Source of the DNA: DATHCB01 sp035319765
GTDB taxonomy: Archaea; Thermoproteota; Bathyarchaeia; Bathyarchaeales; SOJC01
Length of the DNA stretch: 15,373 nt
NCBI GenBank assembly: GCA_035319765.1
Contig: DATHCB010000035.1
Span: 1 to 15,373 of the forward strand
Reading direction: 5' to 3'
Shown here one piece after another: positions 6,728 to 15,269 of the stretch. Position 1 is the first letter of the stretch. Each line of letters starts with the position of its first letter. The position numbers were made by a program, and so were the translations under genes. The notes beneath the pieces were generated by a model, which saw nothing but the letters and a program-made list of their open reading frames with translations, did no database searches and was not told the DNA's origin.

Positions 6728-7732
6728 TTAATTCAGTTGTTTTACCATTTTTTGTGCAACAGTTACTGCTTTTGCGGCGTCCTCTGATGTTACTGTGGGT
6801 TTCTTGTGTTGAAGGATGCATTCTATGAAGTGTTCGTCTAGTTGGCGGTGGCCCCAGACTCTTGTACCTTTTGCTTCGATTTTCCATTCTTGGGGTTGTT
6901 GTTCGGATCCGTAAAGAACTATCTTGTCCGTGTTGCTGGCGTGGAGAACGTTTGTGTTGTCGCCGTAAACCTCGAGCCTAGCGGTGCTTGCAGATGGAGT
7001 GACTGAAGCCCCGTAATGAAGTTGGCCCACCATGCCGTTTGTTAGTTTTATCAAGCCCATCGTGTTGTAGCCTAGTATTCCGCCGCACTTTTCGATTTCA
7101 GCATAGCTGCTCATCCATTCAATGTCTTTTATTTCGCTCTTGAACATCCACGGTATCATGTCTAGGGACCATACTGAAAGAGTAAAGTCTGGGTAGCCTC
7201 CGCTTTTTTCTATGTCCCATGCCCAGGAGCCTTTCGGCCACTGTTCTGCGAGGCTCACTGCGGGAATAAACTCGCGAAAGTGTATAGCTATGGGTTTGCC
7301 GATCATTCCAGATTCTATTATTTCTTTTGTTTTGACGTATATCGGTGCAAAACGAAATTGAAGTACAGGCATCAGAATTACTCCCGACTCATCGGCAGCC
7401 TTTTGAAGCTCTCTGATCTGTTCTACCACTGGAGCTATAGGCATCTCGCACAAGACGTGCTTGCCTCTCTTTAAGGCTCTCATCGCAAGATCATAATGCA
7501 TGGGAGTAGGAACCGCGAGGACTACCGCCTGCACTTTAGGATCTCCTAAGAGCTTCTCATAGTCTAAATAGTATTTTACGCCGAAACTCTCGGCAAGAGG
7601 CTTCACTCGCCTTTCTGTGCTAGCCCCCAAAGCCACCAGTTCAGAGCCCTCAATTTTCTTGAAACTTGGTGCGTGTGCCTGACCGCCCACGAATCCAACT
7701 CCGACTAATGCCACACCAACTTTATCTGTCAT
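6728..7732 (-). CDS. Gfo/Idh/MocA-fold oxidoreductase-like protein lacking the usual catalytic Lys
   Basis: A predicted two-domain NAD(P)-binding protein of 334 residues, the family's usual length. The N-terminal Rossmann loop is GVGFVG (11-16), and the strand leading to the usual EKP motif reads GKHVLCEMP, with Met97 in place of the catalytic Lys. The C-terminal beta-sheet domain begins near FRFAPIYVKTKE. In the GGYPDFTLSVWSLD segment (178-191) Asp residues remain, but the conserved His of the family motif is not seen. It may act on an unusual substrate, bind NAD(P) without classical dehydrogenase chemistry, or be a diverged enzyme; the substrate is unknown. I chose ATG 7732 over GTG 7741 because GAAGGTGA directly upstream is a good ribosome binding site for the ATG and the GTG lies inside it. 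It is divergent from cooC and convergent with the synthetase gene, so it looks like its own unit. Confidence 0.82.
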   Translation of the reverse strand: MTDKVGVALVGVGFVGGQAHAPSFKKIEGSELVALGASTERRVKPLAESFGVKYYLDYEKLLGDPKVQAVVLAVPTPMHYDLAMRALKRGKHVLCEMPIAPVVEQIRELQKAADESGVILMPVLQFRFAPIYVKTKEIIESGMIGKPIAIHFREFIPAVSLAEQWPKGSWAWDIEKSGGYPDFTLSVWSLDMIPWMFKSEIKDIEWMSSYAEIEKCGGILGYNTMGLIKLTNGMVGQLHYGASVTPSASTARLEVYGDNTNVLHASNTDKIVLYGSEQQPQEWKIEAKGTRVWGHRQLDEHFIECILQHKKPTVTSEDAAKAVTVAQKMVKQLN

Positions 7733-7788
7733 CAATTTCACCTTCGAGAAATTCGTAGAAGCATAAAGATTCTTTGAAGGTCACGTTG

Positions 7789-7795
7789 TATAAAA
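7789..7795 (-). promoter_or_regulatory. TATA-like element for the Gfo-like gene
   Basis: TTTTATA on the minus strand, predicting transcription start near 7766 and a leader of about 34 bases before ATG 7732 that includes the GGTGA ribosome binding site. Good match to the archaeal consensus, but only by eye. Confidence 0.4.
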
Positions 7796-7900
7796 CGTTT
7801 CCTTTCATAGACGATGTCGAATTTTCAGAGATTTCCTTCGGGCAATTGACCGCACTGGATCAGGACGATCATGTCCATTTTGGGTCAGTATCTTGAGAAG

Positions 7901-7947
7901 GTAAATAGGTAACCATCGGTCTATCAGTTTTTAGAATCTTCGAGGAG
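7901..7947 (+). promoter_or_regulatory. Candidate promoter and ribosome binding site of the first cooC
   Basis: GTAAATA (7901-7907) is a plausible TATA-like element, with transcription start expected near 7930. A strong GAGGAG ribosome binding site follows at 7942-7947, ten bases before the GTG start at 7958, and this fixes that start. TTTTTAGA (7928-7935) is an alternative TATA candidate but would leave the ribosome binding site outside the transcript. Confidence 0.35.
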
Positions 7948-7957
7948 AATGCACTGA

Positions 7958-8740
7958 GTGAAGATAGCGGTTTCTGGAAAGGGTGGTGTTGGCAAGACGT
8001 TGATTGCTGGTGGTCTTGCATGCCGTTTTGTGAGCAGAGGGTTGAAAACGATAGCAATCGACGCGGATACTTCGCCTAATCTTGCTCTAACCTTAGGCTT
8101 GCCGCTGGAAGAAGCACGCAGGATAACACCGATATCGGACAACAAAGATTTGATTCGATCCAAAACAAGCTTAGGGGATCCAAATGTTTTTCGTCTTTCT
8201 TTTACGGTCGACGATATCGTTCGCGATTATTCTGTGGAGACTCCATTTGGTGTGAGCTTAATTGTCATGGGAACTGTGCGCGGCGCGGGTTCCGGATGCG
8301 CCTGTCCAGCGAATGCTGTTATTCGCACTCTGTTGCGCCACTTGGTTGTAGAGCGGGATGAGGCTATCGTCGTGGACATGGAAGCTGGTGTTGAGCATTT
8401 AGGTAGAGGAACGGCTCAGCACGTGGACACTATGCTAATAATCACAGATGCAAACATGAAATCTATCGAGATAGCCAGGACGATCGATAAGCTAGCTGAG
8501 AGTGCAGGCATAAAACGAATCGCTCTTGTAGGAAACAGAATCCAAAATGAGGCTCAACAGAGGGTTGTTGAAGATTTCGCTGAAAAAACCGGTTTGACAA
8601 CTCTGGCTTTTGTGCCTTTCGACAAAAGGGTTGCTGAGGCAGAGATGCGCGGGGAAACCCCCCTTAAGTACGAAGACTCGGAATTTGTCCGTGCCATAGA
8701 AGGATTAAGTAACAAGCTAAATCCGAAAATGGCTGAATAA
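7958..8740 (+). CDS. cooC: CooC-type nickel-insertion ATPase for CODH/ACS, first paralog
   Basis: A MinD/Mrp-type ATPase of 260 residues, expected to dimerise through a shared metal site and load nickel into CO dehydrogenase or acetyl-CoA synthase using ATP. The deviant Walker A loop SGKGGVGKT spans residues 6-14, with the signature Lys8 and catalytic Lys13. IAIDADTSPN (32-41) follows, and VVDMEAGVEHLGRG is the Walker B/switch region. The CxC metal-binding pair is Cys114 and Cys116 in GSGCACPAN, nearly the same position as the CxC of characterised CooC1. The gene starts with GTG behind a good ribosome binding site and heads the accessory pair upstream of cdhA. Which cluster it serves (the C-cluster in CdhA or the A-cluster in CdhC, as for AcsF) cannot be read from sequence. 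Confidence 0.92.
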   Translation: MKIAVSGKGGVGKTLIAGGLACRFVSRGLKTIAIDADTSPNLALTLGLPLEEARRITPISDNKDLIRSKTSLGDPNVFRLSFTVDDIVRDYSVETPFGVSLIVMGTVRGAGSGCACPANAVIRTLLRHLVVERDEAIVVDMEAGVEHLGRGTAQHVDTMLIITDANMKSIEIARTIDKLAESAGIKRIALVGNRIQNEAQQRVVEDFAEKTGLTTLAFVPFDKRVAEAEMRGETPLKYEDSEFVRAIEGLSNKLNPKMAE

Positions 8741-8774
8741 GCACGCAGAACCTATCAGGAGCAGGCAGGAAAAT

Positions 8775-9542
8775 TTGAAAACACTTGTAACAATGGGCCG
8801 CGGGGGAACAGGAAAGACGAGTTTCGTTGGGTTGATGACAAAATACTTTATCGAACTTGAAAAAACCCCACTGCTTTTGGTGGACGCTGATCCTGACCTG
8901 AACCTTGGCGAAGTCGTTGGCGCAGATTTGAAGGAAAAGGGGAAAAAAACGATTGCTGAATTGCTCGTGGAAACCTTTCTGGAAGGAGGCGGAACAACTG
9001 TTGGTGTTCCGCCTACCGAACGCATTGAGAGCAGAATTTGGTCAGAGGGTCTGTTTGAAGGTGACTATTTCGACTTCATCGCGCTTGGAGTAAAGTGGGT
9101 CGAAGGTTGCTATTGTATGCCCAACGCGGCTCTTAAGGGGGCGTTGCAATCTTTTGCCAAGAACTACAGATACGTGCTCATTGATTCTCCTGCAGGTCTG
9201 GAGCACCTGAATCGGAGAATCACTTCAAAAGTGGATGATATCCTCGATGTCATTGATCCTTCAAAAAAATCGTTCGACCATGTTGAACGTGCATACCGCA
9301 TAGCTAGAGAAGTCAAAATAGACTTTGAGAATTTCTACGTTGTGGGGGGTTTCCGATTTCCTGAGAGTTTGGAAAACCAAGCCAGAAAGGCTTTGAAGGT
9401 TGAATTCTTGGGCAAGATAGCGTGCGATGAGGCGGTTCAAGAATATGTTCTTGCTGGGAAATCTCTTTTGGATTTGCCTTGTGACACTCCCGCTTACGTT
9501 TCGGTGAAGAAGATAATGGAAAAAGCTGGTTACGCCGAGTAA
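8775..9542 (+). CDS. cooC: CooC-type nickel-insertion ATPase, second diverged paralog
   Basis: A 255-residue relative of the gene just upstream but clearly not a recent duplicate. The P-loop reads MGRGGTGKTS (7-16): Arg9 stands where MinD-type ATPases usually have the signature Lys, while Lys14 is kept. LLLVDADPDLNLG (33-45) and VLIDSPAGLEHLNRR match the CooC fold, and Cys112 and Cys114 in EGCYCMPNA form the CxC pair at the exact position seen in characterised CooC1. Probably cooperates with or replaces the first CooC for one of the two Ni clusters. The start is TTG 8775, with CAGGA (8766-8770) just upstream and a second AGGAG at 8758-8762. The gap after the first cooC is 34 bases, so the two are probably co-transcribed. 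Confidence 0.9.
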   Translation: MKTLVTMGRGGTGKTSFVGLMTKYFIELEKTPLLLVDADPDLNLGEVVGADLKEKGKKTIAELLVETFLEGGGTTVGVPPTERIESRIWSEGLFEGDYFDFIALGVKWVEGCYCMPNAALKGALQSFAKNYRYVLIDSPAGLEHLNRRITSKVDDILDVIDPSKKSFDHVERAYRIAREVKIDFENFYVVGGFRFPESLENQARKALKVEFLGKIACDEAVQEYVLAGKSLLDLPCDTPAYVSVKKIMEKAGYAE

Positions 9543-9652
9543 CGACTAACATACTTTATTCGTACTTACCATCTCTTCGGCTTTGGCCAGAAGTGATCTA
9601 GAATTCTGCTTCGCTCGATGTTTTCTGGGTTGAAGGGGCTTTTCTAAAAAGC

Positions 9653-9700
9653 TTAAAATAACGCAGCGAGAAGGTTACGTCATTCACTATTTCGGGGGTG
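9653..9700 (+). promoter_or_regulatory. Promoter and ribosome binding site of the cdhA-E operon
   Basis: TTAAAATA (9653-9660), preceded by an A-rich stretch resembling a BRE, is the best TATA-like box in the 165-base gap before cdhA. It predicts transcription start near 9683. The GGGGTG at 9695-9700 is a strong ribosome binding site seven bases before the TTG start at 9708. The cdh genes therefore probably have their own promoter, with read-through from cooC also possible. Confidence 0.45.
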
Positions 9701-9707
9701 CCTATAC

Positions 9708-12056
9708 TTGAGCGATAAAGGGGTACGTGTGAAGATCGGCGAAATCAAGACCGGTGACGGGTTTATTAAGAATCTAGAACTTTCCGTTGGCAAAGTTGTT
9801 GATCAAACTTGGACTGAACCTATGGGTCCTACGCCTTATCCTTCATTGACGACCCTCAGAGAATGGGACATGAAGCTTCTGAATCGTTACAAACCGTTCT
9901 ACCTGCCCTACTGTGACGTTTGCTGTCTCTGTACGTTCGGCAAGTGTGACTTGACTGGGAACAAGCGCGGCGCATGTGGCATAGGCATGGCGGCCCAACA
10001 ATCCAGAATAGTGCTACTAGCCTGCTGTATAGGAGCAGCAACCCACGTGGGACACGCCCGTCACTTGGTTGAACATTTGACCGAGAAATATGGTCGTAGG
10101 ACTCCCATCGACGTAGGCGGACTGAATATACAGGTGGAGGCACCCATCACTCGTCTCGTGTGCGGTTTGAAGCCGCAGACTCTTGGAGACTTGGAAGAAG
10201 TTCTTGATTATGCTGAAAAGCAGGTGACTCATCTTTTATCCGTCACGCACACGGGTCAGGAAGGAAATAATCTTGACTTTGAATCAAAAGCTTTCCATGC
10301 AGGCATGATAGACCATCTTGGGTTGGAAGTAGCAGACATTGCTCAAATTGCAGCTTTCGGTTTTCCAAAAGCAGACTCTGAAGCACCTCTCGTGGATCTA
10401 GGCTATGGAACTATTAACGTTGAAAAACCTGTAATTCTCTGCATCGGTCACAATGTCGTGCCGTCTGTGGGCATAATCGATTATATGAAAGAGAACGCTT
10501 TAGAGGGCGGAATAGAGGTTTGTGGGCTCTGCTGCACGGCGCACGACATTACAAGATATTATAAGCGGGGTAAAATTGTTGGTCCGATTTCTTGGCAGTT
10601 GCGGTTCATAAGAAGCGGCGTTCCTGATGTGGTTGTCTTGGATGAGCAATGTGTTAGAGCGGATGCTTTTGAAGAGGCTCGGAACATTAAAGCGCCAGTG
10701 ATCGCGGCTTCCGAGAAGAACTGCTTAGGTCTTCCAGACCGCACTAAGGATTCTGCAGATGCGATAGTGGAAGACTTGGTGAGTGGAAGAACTGCGGGAG
10801 CGTTGATTCTTGATCCTGAGAAGGTTGGAGAAGTTGCAGTAAAAGTAGCCTTGAGAGTAGCGCCCACACGGAAGAAGTTTAAGGTGATTCCTGAAATCGA
10901 TGATATCATCCAGAGGGCAAAAGAGTGCAGGCAATGCAACGATTGCAGAAAAGCATGTCCGCAGGACGTGAACATACCTGAGGCGATGAAAGACGCGGCA
11001 AATGGAAACATGGCAACTTTCACGAACTTGTACGAATTCTGCGTGGGCTGCGGTAGATGTGAAGAGGCTTGTCCAAACGGTTTGCCGCTTCACAGCTTTA
11101 TCGTCAAGGCTGGAGAGAAGAAACTGAAAGAAGAAACCTACAAAGTGAGAGCTGGAAGGGGAGCGATACAAGATATCGAGATAAGAAACGTGGGAAGTCC
11201 TATCGTTCTGGGCGAAATTCCAGGAGTACTAGCCGTTGTAGGCTGCTCCAACTATCCGAAGGGCGGAGAGGAAGTGGCCGAAATATGCAATGAATTTGCA
11301 AATAGACGTTTTATAGTCGTGACCTCCGGATGCTCTGCAATGTCCGCAGCCATGTACAAGAACGAGGAAGGAAAATCTCCGTATGAAACTTTGACAGGAG
11401 AGTTCACTGCAGGGTGTCTTGTGAACGTTGGTTCTTGCGTGTCAAACTCGCACATTGCAGCTGCAGCAATAAAGATCGCTAACATATTCGCGAAACGTAA
11501 TCTAAGAGGCAATTATGAGGAGATAGCTGATTACATACACAACCGCGTGGGCGCAGTAGGTCTTGCTTGGGGCGCTTACTCGCAGAAAGCAGCCGCGATC
11601 GCAGCTGGTTTTTGGAGGCTGGGTATTCCGGTTGTCGTTGGTCCTCATGGAATTAAATACAGGCGAATGCTTCTTGGAAGAGCGGACCACGAAGAAGACT
11701 GGTGCGTTAACGACGCACGCACTGGGGAAAAGGTGTACGTTGGACCGGTGCCTGAGCATCTGTTCTGTGCGGCTGAAACAAAAGAGGAAGCAATGGTTAT
11801 GATTGCCAAGCTTTGTATGAGACCGAACGACACCATGAAGGGAAGGGCCATAAAACTCACCCACTACATTGACCTGCACAAAAGGTTGTTCGGAACGATG
11901 CCTGAAGACATACACTTATTCGTGCGAACAGTTGCTGATATTCCAGTGACGATGAAAGACGAAATCATTAAGATTCTTGACGAAAAGAATTGGAAAGAAA
12001 ACGTGATTCCAGACCCAACGCTTCTTCCACGAATGATCAGAAAGAAGAAAGAGTGA
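9708..12056 (+). CDS. cdhA: ACDS alpha subunit, CO dehydrogenase (CdhA)
   Basis: Catalyses reversible CO2 reduction to CO at a Ni-Fe-S C-cluster inside the acetyl-CoA decarbonylase/synthase complex. The 782 residues contain the N-terminal Cys cluster of the archaeal B/D clusters (Cys69, 72, 73, 75, 80 and 90, followed by GIGMAAQQSR). Two ferredoxin-type 4Fe-4S motifs are CxxCxxCxxxC at 407-417 and 445-455, the archaeal-specific E/F clusters that bacterial CooS lacks. Likely C-cluster ligands are His248 (CIGHNVVPSVG), Cys276 (CGLCCTAHD), Cys315 (DEQCV), Cys513 (VGCSN), Cys542 (SGCSA) and Cys577 (GSCVSN), in spacing close to the Methanosarcina enzyme. Electrons are expected to pass to ferredoxin. 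TTG start with GGGGTG seven bases upstream. It is the first gene of the operon; cdhB starts six bases after its stop. Confidence 0.97.
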   Translation: MSDKGVRVKIGEIKTGDGFIKNLELSVGKVVDQTWTEPMGPTPYPSLTTLREWDMKLLNRYKPFYLPYCDVCCLCTFGKCDLTGNKRGACGIGMAAQQSRIVLLACCIGAATHVGHARHLVEHLTEKYGRRTPIDVGGLNIQVEAPITRLVCGLKPQTLGDLEEVLDYAEKQVTHLLSVTHTGQEGNNLDFESKAFHAGMIDHLGLEVADIAQIAAFGFPKADSEAPLVDLGYGTINVEKPVILCIGHNVVPSVGIIDYMKENALEGGIEVCGLCCTAHDITRYYKRGKIVGPISWQLRFIRSGVPDVVVLDEQCVRADAFEEARNIKAPVIAASEKNCLGLPDRTKDSADAIVEDLVSGRTAGALILDPEKVGEVAVKVALRVAPTRKKFKVIPEIDDIIQRAKECRQCNDCRKACPQDVNIPEAMKDAANGNMATFTNLYEFCVGCGRCEEACPNGLPLHSFIVKAGEKKLKEETYKVRAGRGAIQDIEIRNVGSPIVLGEIPGVLAVVGCSNYPKGGEEVAEICNEFANRRFIVVTSGCSAMSAAMYKNEEGKSPYETLTGEFTAGCLVNVGSCVSNSHIAAAAIKIANIFAKRNLRGNYEEIADYIHNRVGAVGLAWGAYSQKAAAIAAGFWRLGIPVVVGPHGIKYRRMLLGRADHEEDWCVNDARTGEKVYVGPVPEHLFCAAETKEEAMVMIAKLCMRPNDTMKGRAIKLTHYIDLHKRLFGTMPEDIHLFVRTVADIPVTMKDEIIKILDEKNWKENVIPDPTLLPRMIRKKKE

Positions 12057-12062
12057 AAAGAC

Positions 12063-12611
12063 GTGGCTACGGCTGAACCTTGGCAGACAGCAGAAATTCC
12101 GGGACCGAAGAAAGCCCTTGTCATAGCGAAACCTGAGATCGTTGCTGCAATGATAAAGAAGGCCCAGCATCCACTACTTATAGTGGGCTCTAAGGCCACT
12201 GAAATCGAGTTTGAAGACAAGAAACTAATCGACTGCATGATTAATTTTGCGAAGAAATCCAAAATTCCTGTCGTGGCAACGGCTCATATGATTGGCGAAT
12301 TCTTAAAGAGAGGCTATAAGCCTGCTGGCTGGATGCCCGCGGTGGACATTGGGAATAGACTAGTAGACCCAGAATGGAACGGAATAGATGGCAAGGGACC
12401 GCATGACTTGGCACTATTCGTTGGGCTTCCTTACTATATGGAGTGGACGATTCTCTCCGGGCTAAAGCATTTCGCTCCTAATCTTAAGACTATAACGTTG
12501 GACAATGTCTATCAACCGCACGCAAATTGGTCTTTTCCCAATACGTCTGTGAAGGTTTGGATGGACAACTTTGGGGTTATCATAGAGGAGTTTGAGAAGA
12601 GAGGTAAGTAG
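12063..12611 (+). CDS. cdhB: ACDS epsilon subunit (CdhB)
   Basis: Small 182-residue subunit that binds CdhA to form the alpha2-epsilon2 CO dehydrogenase component; in the family it has a DHS-like Rossmann fold and is thought to help electron transfer or FAD interaction without its own metal site. Recognised by length, position and the segments AEIPGPKKALVI (10-21), HPLLIVGSKATE (40-51) and the conserved LDNVYQPHANWSFPN near the C-terminus. No Cys cluster is present, as expected. Starts with GTG; the only ribosome binding site is a weak GAGTGA overlapping the cdhA stop, suggesting translational coupling. cdhC begins three bases after its stop. Confidence 0.95.
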   Translation: MATAEPWQTAEIPGPKKALVIAKPEIVAAMIKKAQHPLLIVGSKATEIEFEDKKLIDCMINFAKKSKIPVVATAHMIGEFLKRGYKPAGWMPAVDIGNRLVDPEWNGIDGKGPHDLALFVGLPYYMEWTILSGLKHFAPNLKTITLDNVYQPHANWSFPNTSVKVWMDNFGVIIEEFEKRGK

Positions 12612-12614
12612 GAA

Positions 12615-14024
12615 ATGTCAATGTTCAAGGATATACCCGTTGATGTGGGCGTGATTTATGAAGGCGAAAGGATCCGCAGAAATGACATGCAAGTCGAACT
12701 TGGCGGGCCAGATATCAAGGAGAAATTTGAGCTCGCGAGAGTAAAAGAGCCCGAAGAGGTCGAAGACGGCAAAATAACTATCTTAGGGCCAGACTTGAAG
12801 GACATGGACATAGGAAAGAGCTACCCCTTCGGCATCATCGTCGAAGTCGCAGGAGCCAAGCTTGAGCCAGAGCTTGAAGGGGTCATCGAGAGACGCATAC
12901 ACGCCTACTGCAACTACATCGAAGGGTTCATGCACCTCAACCAACGTTACGACATTTGGCTGAGACTGGGCAAGAAATCGTTCCAGAAAGGCTTGAACTC
13001 CTTCCAGTATATCGGAACCGTTTTGCAGAGGCTTTTCAAAAGTGAACTTCCTATCATTGAAAAGATGCAAGTGACCTTCATCACGGATCCGAAGAAGGTG
13101 AAAGAACAGTACGGCGAGGCCCTGCAAATCTACGAGGCAAGAGATGTTAAAGCGAGAGGGTTAAAGGACGAGGAAGTTGACAAATTCTACGGATGCGTCT
13201 TGTGCCAGTCTTTCGCTCCGACCCATGTTTGCGTGATTACCCCTCAACGGTACTCAAACTGTGGAGCAATAAGTTGGTTTGACGGAAGAGCTGCGGCGGG
13301 GATAGACCCTAAAGGACCAGTGTTCACTATCGAGAGAGGGGAACAGCTGGACAGCATTAAGGGAGAATATTCAGGCGTAAACGAGGTTGTGAAAAAGAAA
13401 TCTCTGGGTGAGATCACGAAGGTGTGTCTCTATACAGCGTTCGGCAGTCCTCACACGTCATGTGGCTGCTTCGAGGGGGTCGCCTTTTACATTCCGGAAG
13501 TGGACGGATTCGGCATCGTGCACCGAGGCTACAAAGACGTAACTGTGAATGGATTGCCATTCTCAACCCTTGCCGACTCTACAGCTGGTGGGCGTCAAGT
13601 AGACGGGTTCCATGGAGTATCCATCGAGTATATGCGGTCCCCAAAGTTCTTGCAAGCTGACGGCGGATGGAACCGAGTCGTGTGGCTGCCTAAAGAAGTG
13701 AAAGAAAGAGTGAAAAATTTTATCCCAGCTGAACTCGTTAACAAAATAGCCACTGAAGAGAACGCAAAAACGATTGATGAGCTGAAGGTTTTTCTGAAAG
13801 AGCAAGATCATCCGATCGTTGCAAAGTGGAAGGCTGAACCTGAACCCGTTGAAGAGGCAACTCCGGCAGAAGTAAGAGAAGAGGCTCAAACAATACCCGT
13901 AATCACTGCGTCAACGCTTCCTATGACCGCTGGAGGATTTAAGATAATCCTAAAGGATGCAAAGATCTACGCTAAGAGAGTTATAATCCGCTCGATCAAG
14001 GACGAAAAAACGGAGAAAAGGTGA
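12615..14024 (+). CDS. cdhC: ACDS beta subunit, acetyl-CoA synthase (CdhC)
   Basis: Forms and cleaves acetyl-CoA from CO, a corrinoid methyl group and CoA at the Ni-Ni-[4Fe-4S] A-cluster. The 469 residues are the usual length of the archaeal form, which lacks the N-terminal CODH-binding domain of bacterial AcsB. A-cluster ligands are visible: Cys194 and Cys197 (GCVLCQSF), Cys206 (HVCV), Cys216 (SNCG), and the CGC at 283-285 (TSCGCFEG), which holds the Ni atoms. An acidic Pro/Glu-rich linker (about 405-425) leads to a C-terminal tail beginning MTAGGFKIILKDAKIYAKR, typical of CdhC. It is the only cdh gene here with an ATG start; AGGAA lies just upstream, and a second in-frame ATG at 12621 is possible. 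It needs nickel insertion, the likely job of one of the CooC proteins. Confidence 0.97.
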   Translation: MSMFKDIPVDVGVIYEGERIRRNDMQVELGGPDIKEKFELARVKEPEEVEDGKITILGPDLKDMDIGKSYPFGIIVEVAGAKLEPELEGVIERRIHAYCNYIEGFMHLNQRYDIWLRLGKKSFQKGLNSFQYIGTVLQRLFKSELPIIEKMQVTFITDPKKVKEQYGEALQIYEARDVKARGLKDEEVDKFYGCVLCQSFAPTHVCVITPQRYSNCGAISWFDGRAAAGIDPKGPVFTIERGEQLDSIKGEYSGVNEVVKKKSLGEITKVCLYTAFGSPHTSCGCFEGVAFYIPEVDGFGIVHRGYKDVTVNGLPFSTLADSTAGGRQVDGFHGVSIEYMRSPKFLQADGGWNRVVWLPKEVKERVKNFIPAELVNKIATEENAKTIDELKVFLKEQDHPIVAKWKAEPEPVEEATPAEVREEAQTIPVITASTLPMTAGGFKIILKDAKIYAKRVIIRSIKDEKTEKR

Positions 14025-14030
14025 GTTAAC

Positions 14031-15251
14031 TTGTCTAAGAAGCAGAAAGAAGAGGACATTTTAGGGTTGAAACTGACCCCGCGCTTACTTGAGGCGCTTT
14101 CAAAGCTACAAGAAATAGAGCTTGAAGATTTCGAATTGAATGTGGGCGATCTAGAGATCTGGCTTCAGCCTCGCGCAGTTGCTGCGCCGCTCATCTCTCA
14201 GCCTAAGGTTCCTCAGCCGAAGGAGACTAAACCCAAGAAACTGATCGAAACGGACTTCGTTCCGCCAGTTGAGACTTATCCGGGCAAAGTTGTTGAGGTG
14301 ACGCTCGGGGCTACAAAGAGCGAGGGCGGAACCCGCGGAAAATCCGTGACCATTGGAGGCGAAACCACGCCAGCCTTTTACACTTTTGAACGCCCCACTC
14401 CGAATCCTCCGGTGATCGCACTGGACGTTTTCGACATGGAGATTCCCCTAGCAAAGGCGGTGAAAATGCACGTCAAGGAAGTCCTGGGTGATCCAGCGGC
14501 TTGGGCTAAGCTTGCCGTTGAGAAGTTCGAAGCAGATCTTGTGACCGTACATTTAATAAGCGTGGATCCCTTGCTCAAGAATTCTTCTCCTAAAGAGGCC
14601 GTGAAAACGGTTGAAAGAGTCGCTCAGGCTGTTGATGTTCCCCTCGTAATTGGCGGATGTGGAGATCCTGTTAAGGACGCAGACGTTTTCGCTGAGATCT
14701 CCGAAACGTTTGCCGGCGAGCGATTTCTGATAAATTCGATAACGAGGGACATGGACGTGGAACGATGCGCCAAATATGTCAAGAAGAACGGGCATGTGGC
14801 GTTGTCCTTTACTCCAATGGACTTGAACTTGGCTAGAGAGCTTAACCGTAGATTGTTTGAGTTCCTGCCTCAAAGCGACATAATCATGGACTTGACGACT
14901 GCCGCTTTGGGTTACGGTCTTGACTACGCTTTTACAAATATGGAAAGAGCCAGACTTGCAGCCTTGATGGGCGATCCAGAATTGGCACAGCCTATGTCTT
15001 CCGGAACTACTAACGCTTGGGCTGCGAGGGAAGCATGGTTAAAGATGACTCCTGAATGGGAACCGCGCGAACTTAGAGGTCCATTATGGGAGGTCACTAC
15101 CGCTTTGACGCTTTTGCTGGCGGGCGTAGACTTGTTCATGATGATGCATCCCGCCGCTGTGAAAACGCTCAAGGACGTAAGCCGTCAGTTGCTAAGCTGC
15201 GGTTCAGGCAACGGAGACAGATTTGCCGATTGGGTTTCCGCCAAGATCTAA
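14031..15251 (+). CDS. cdhD: ACDS delta subunit, corrinoid/Fe-S protein small subunit (CdhD)
   Basis: Together with CdhE it forms the corrinoid iron-sulfur protein that carries the methyl group between methyl-H4MPT and the A-cluster. The 406 residues have the CdhD N-terminus (about 1-50, with LEDFELNVGDLEIWL), a Pro/Lys linker, and a TIM-barrel related to methyltransferase and dihydropteroate synthase folds (about 125-400). Recognisable blocks are PPVIALDVFDM, PLVIGGCGDPVKDADV, IIMDLTTAALGYGLDY, AQPMSSGTTNAW and DLFMMMHPAAVKTL. It starts with TTG 14031; GGTGAG (14020-14025) is a good ribosome binding site that overlaps the cdhC stop. Unlike many methanogen cdh operons, no cooC-like gene lies between cdhC and cdhD. 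Confidence 0.96.
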   Translation: MSKKQKEEDILGLKLTPRLLEALSKLQEIELEDFELNVGDLEIWLQPRAVAAPLISQPKVPQPKETKPKKLIETDFVPPVETYPGKVVEVTLGATKSEGGTRGKSVTIGGETTPAFYTFERPTPNPPVIALDVFDMEIPLAKAVKMHVKEVLGDPAAWAKLAVEKFEADLVTVHLISVDPLLKNSSPKEAVKTVERVAQAVDVPLVIGGCGDPVKDADVFAEISETFAGERFLINSITRDMDVERCAKYVKKNGHVALSFTPMDLNLARELNRRLFEFLPQSDIIMDLTTAALGYGLDYAFTNMERARLAALMGDPELAQPMSSGTTNAWAAREAWLKMTPEWEPRELRGPLWEVTTALTLLLAGVDLFMMMHPAAVKTLKDVSRQLLSCGSGNGDRFADWVSAKI

Positions 15252-15269
15252 ACCTTGGAGTGTGCGGTT

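Noticed and set aside
6728..6730. Recoded stop (selenocysteine or pyrrolysine) joining the Gfo-like gene to the open stretch after it
   Set aside because: The stop is TAA, which neither known recoding system uses, and the protein already ends at its normal family length.
9600..9607. AGAATTCT palindrome in the gap before cdhA
   Set aside because: It is a short AT-rich palindrome upstream of the likely TATA box with no partner repeat; chance is enough to explain it.
10559..11171. Two overlapping antisense open frames (154 and 148 codons) inside cdhA
   Set aside because: Both run opposite the strongly conserved ferredoxin-motif region of cdhA, have no recognisable domain and no ribosome binding site that stands out.
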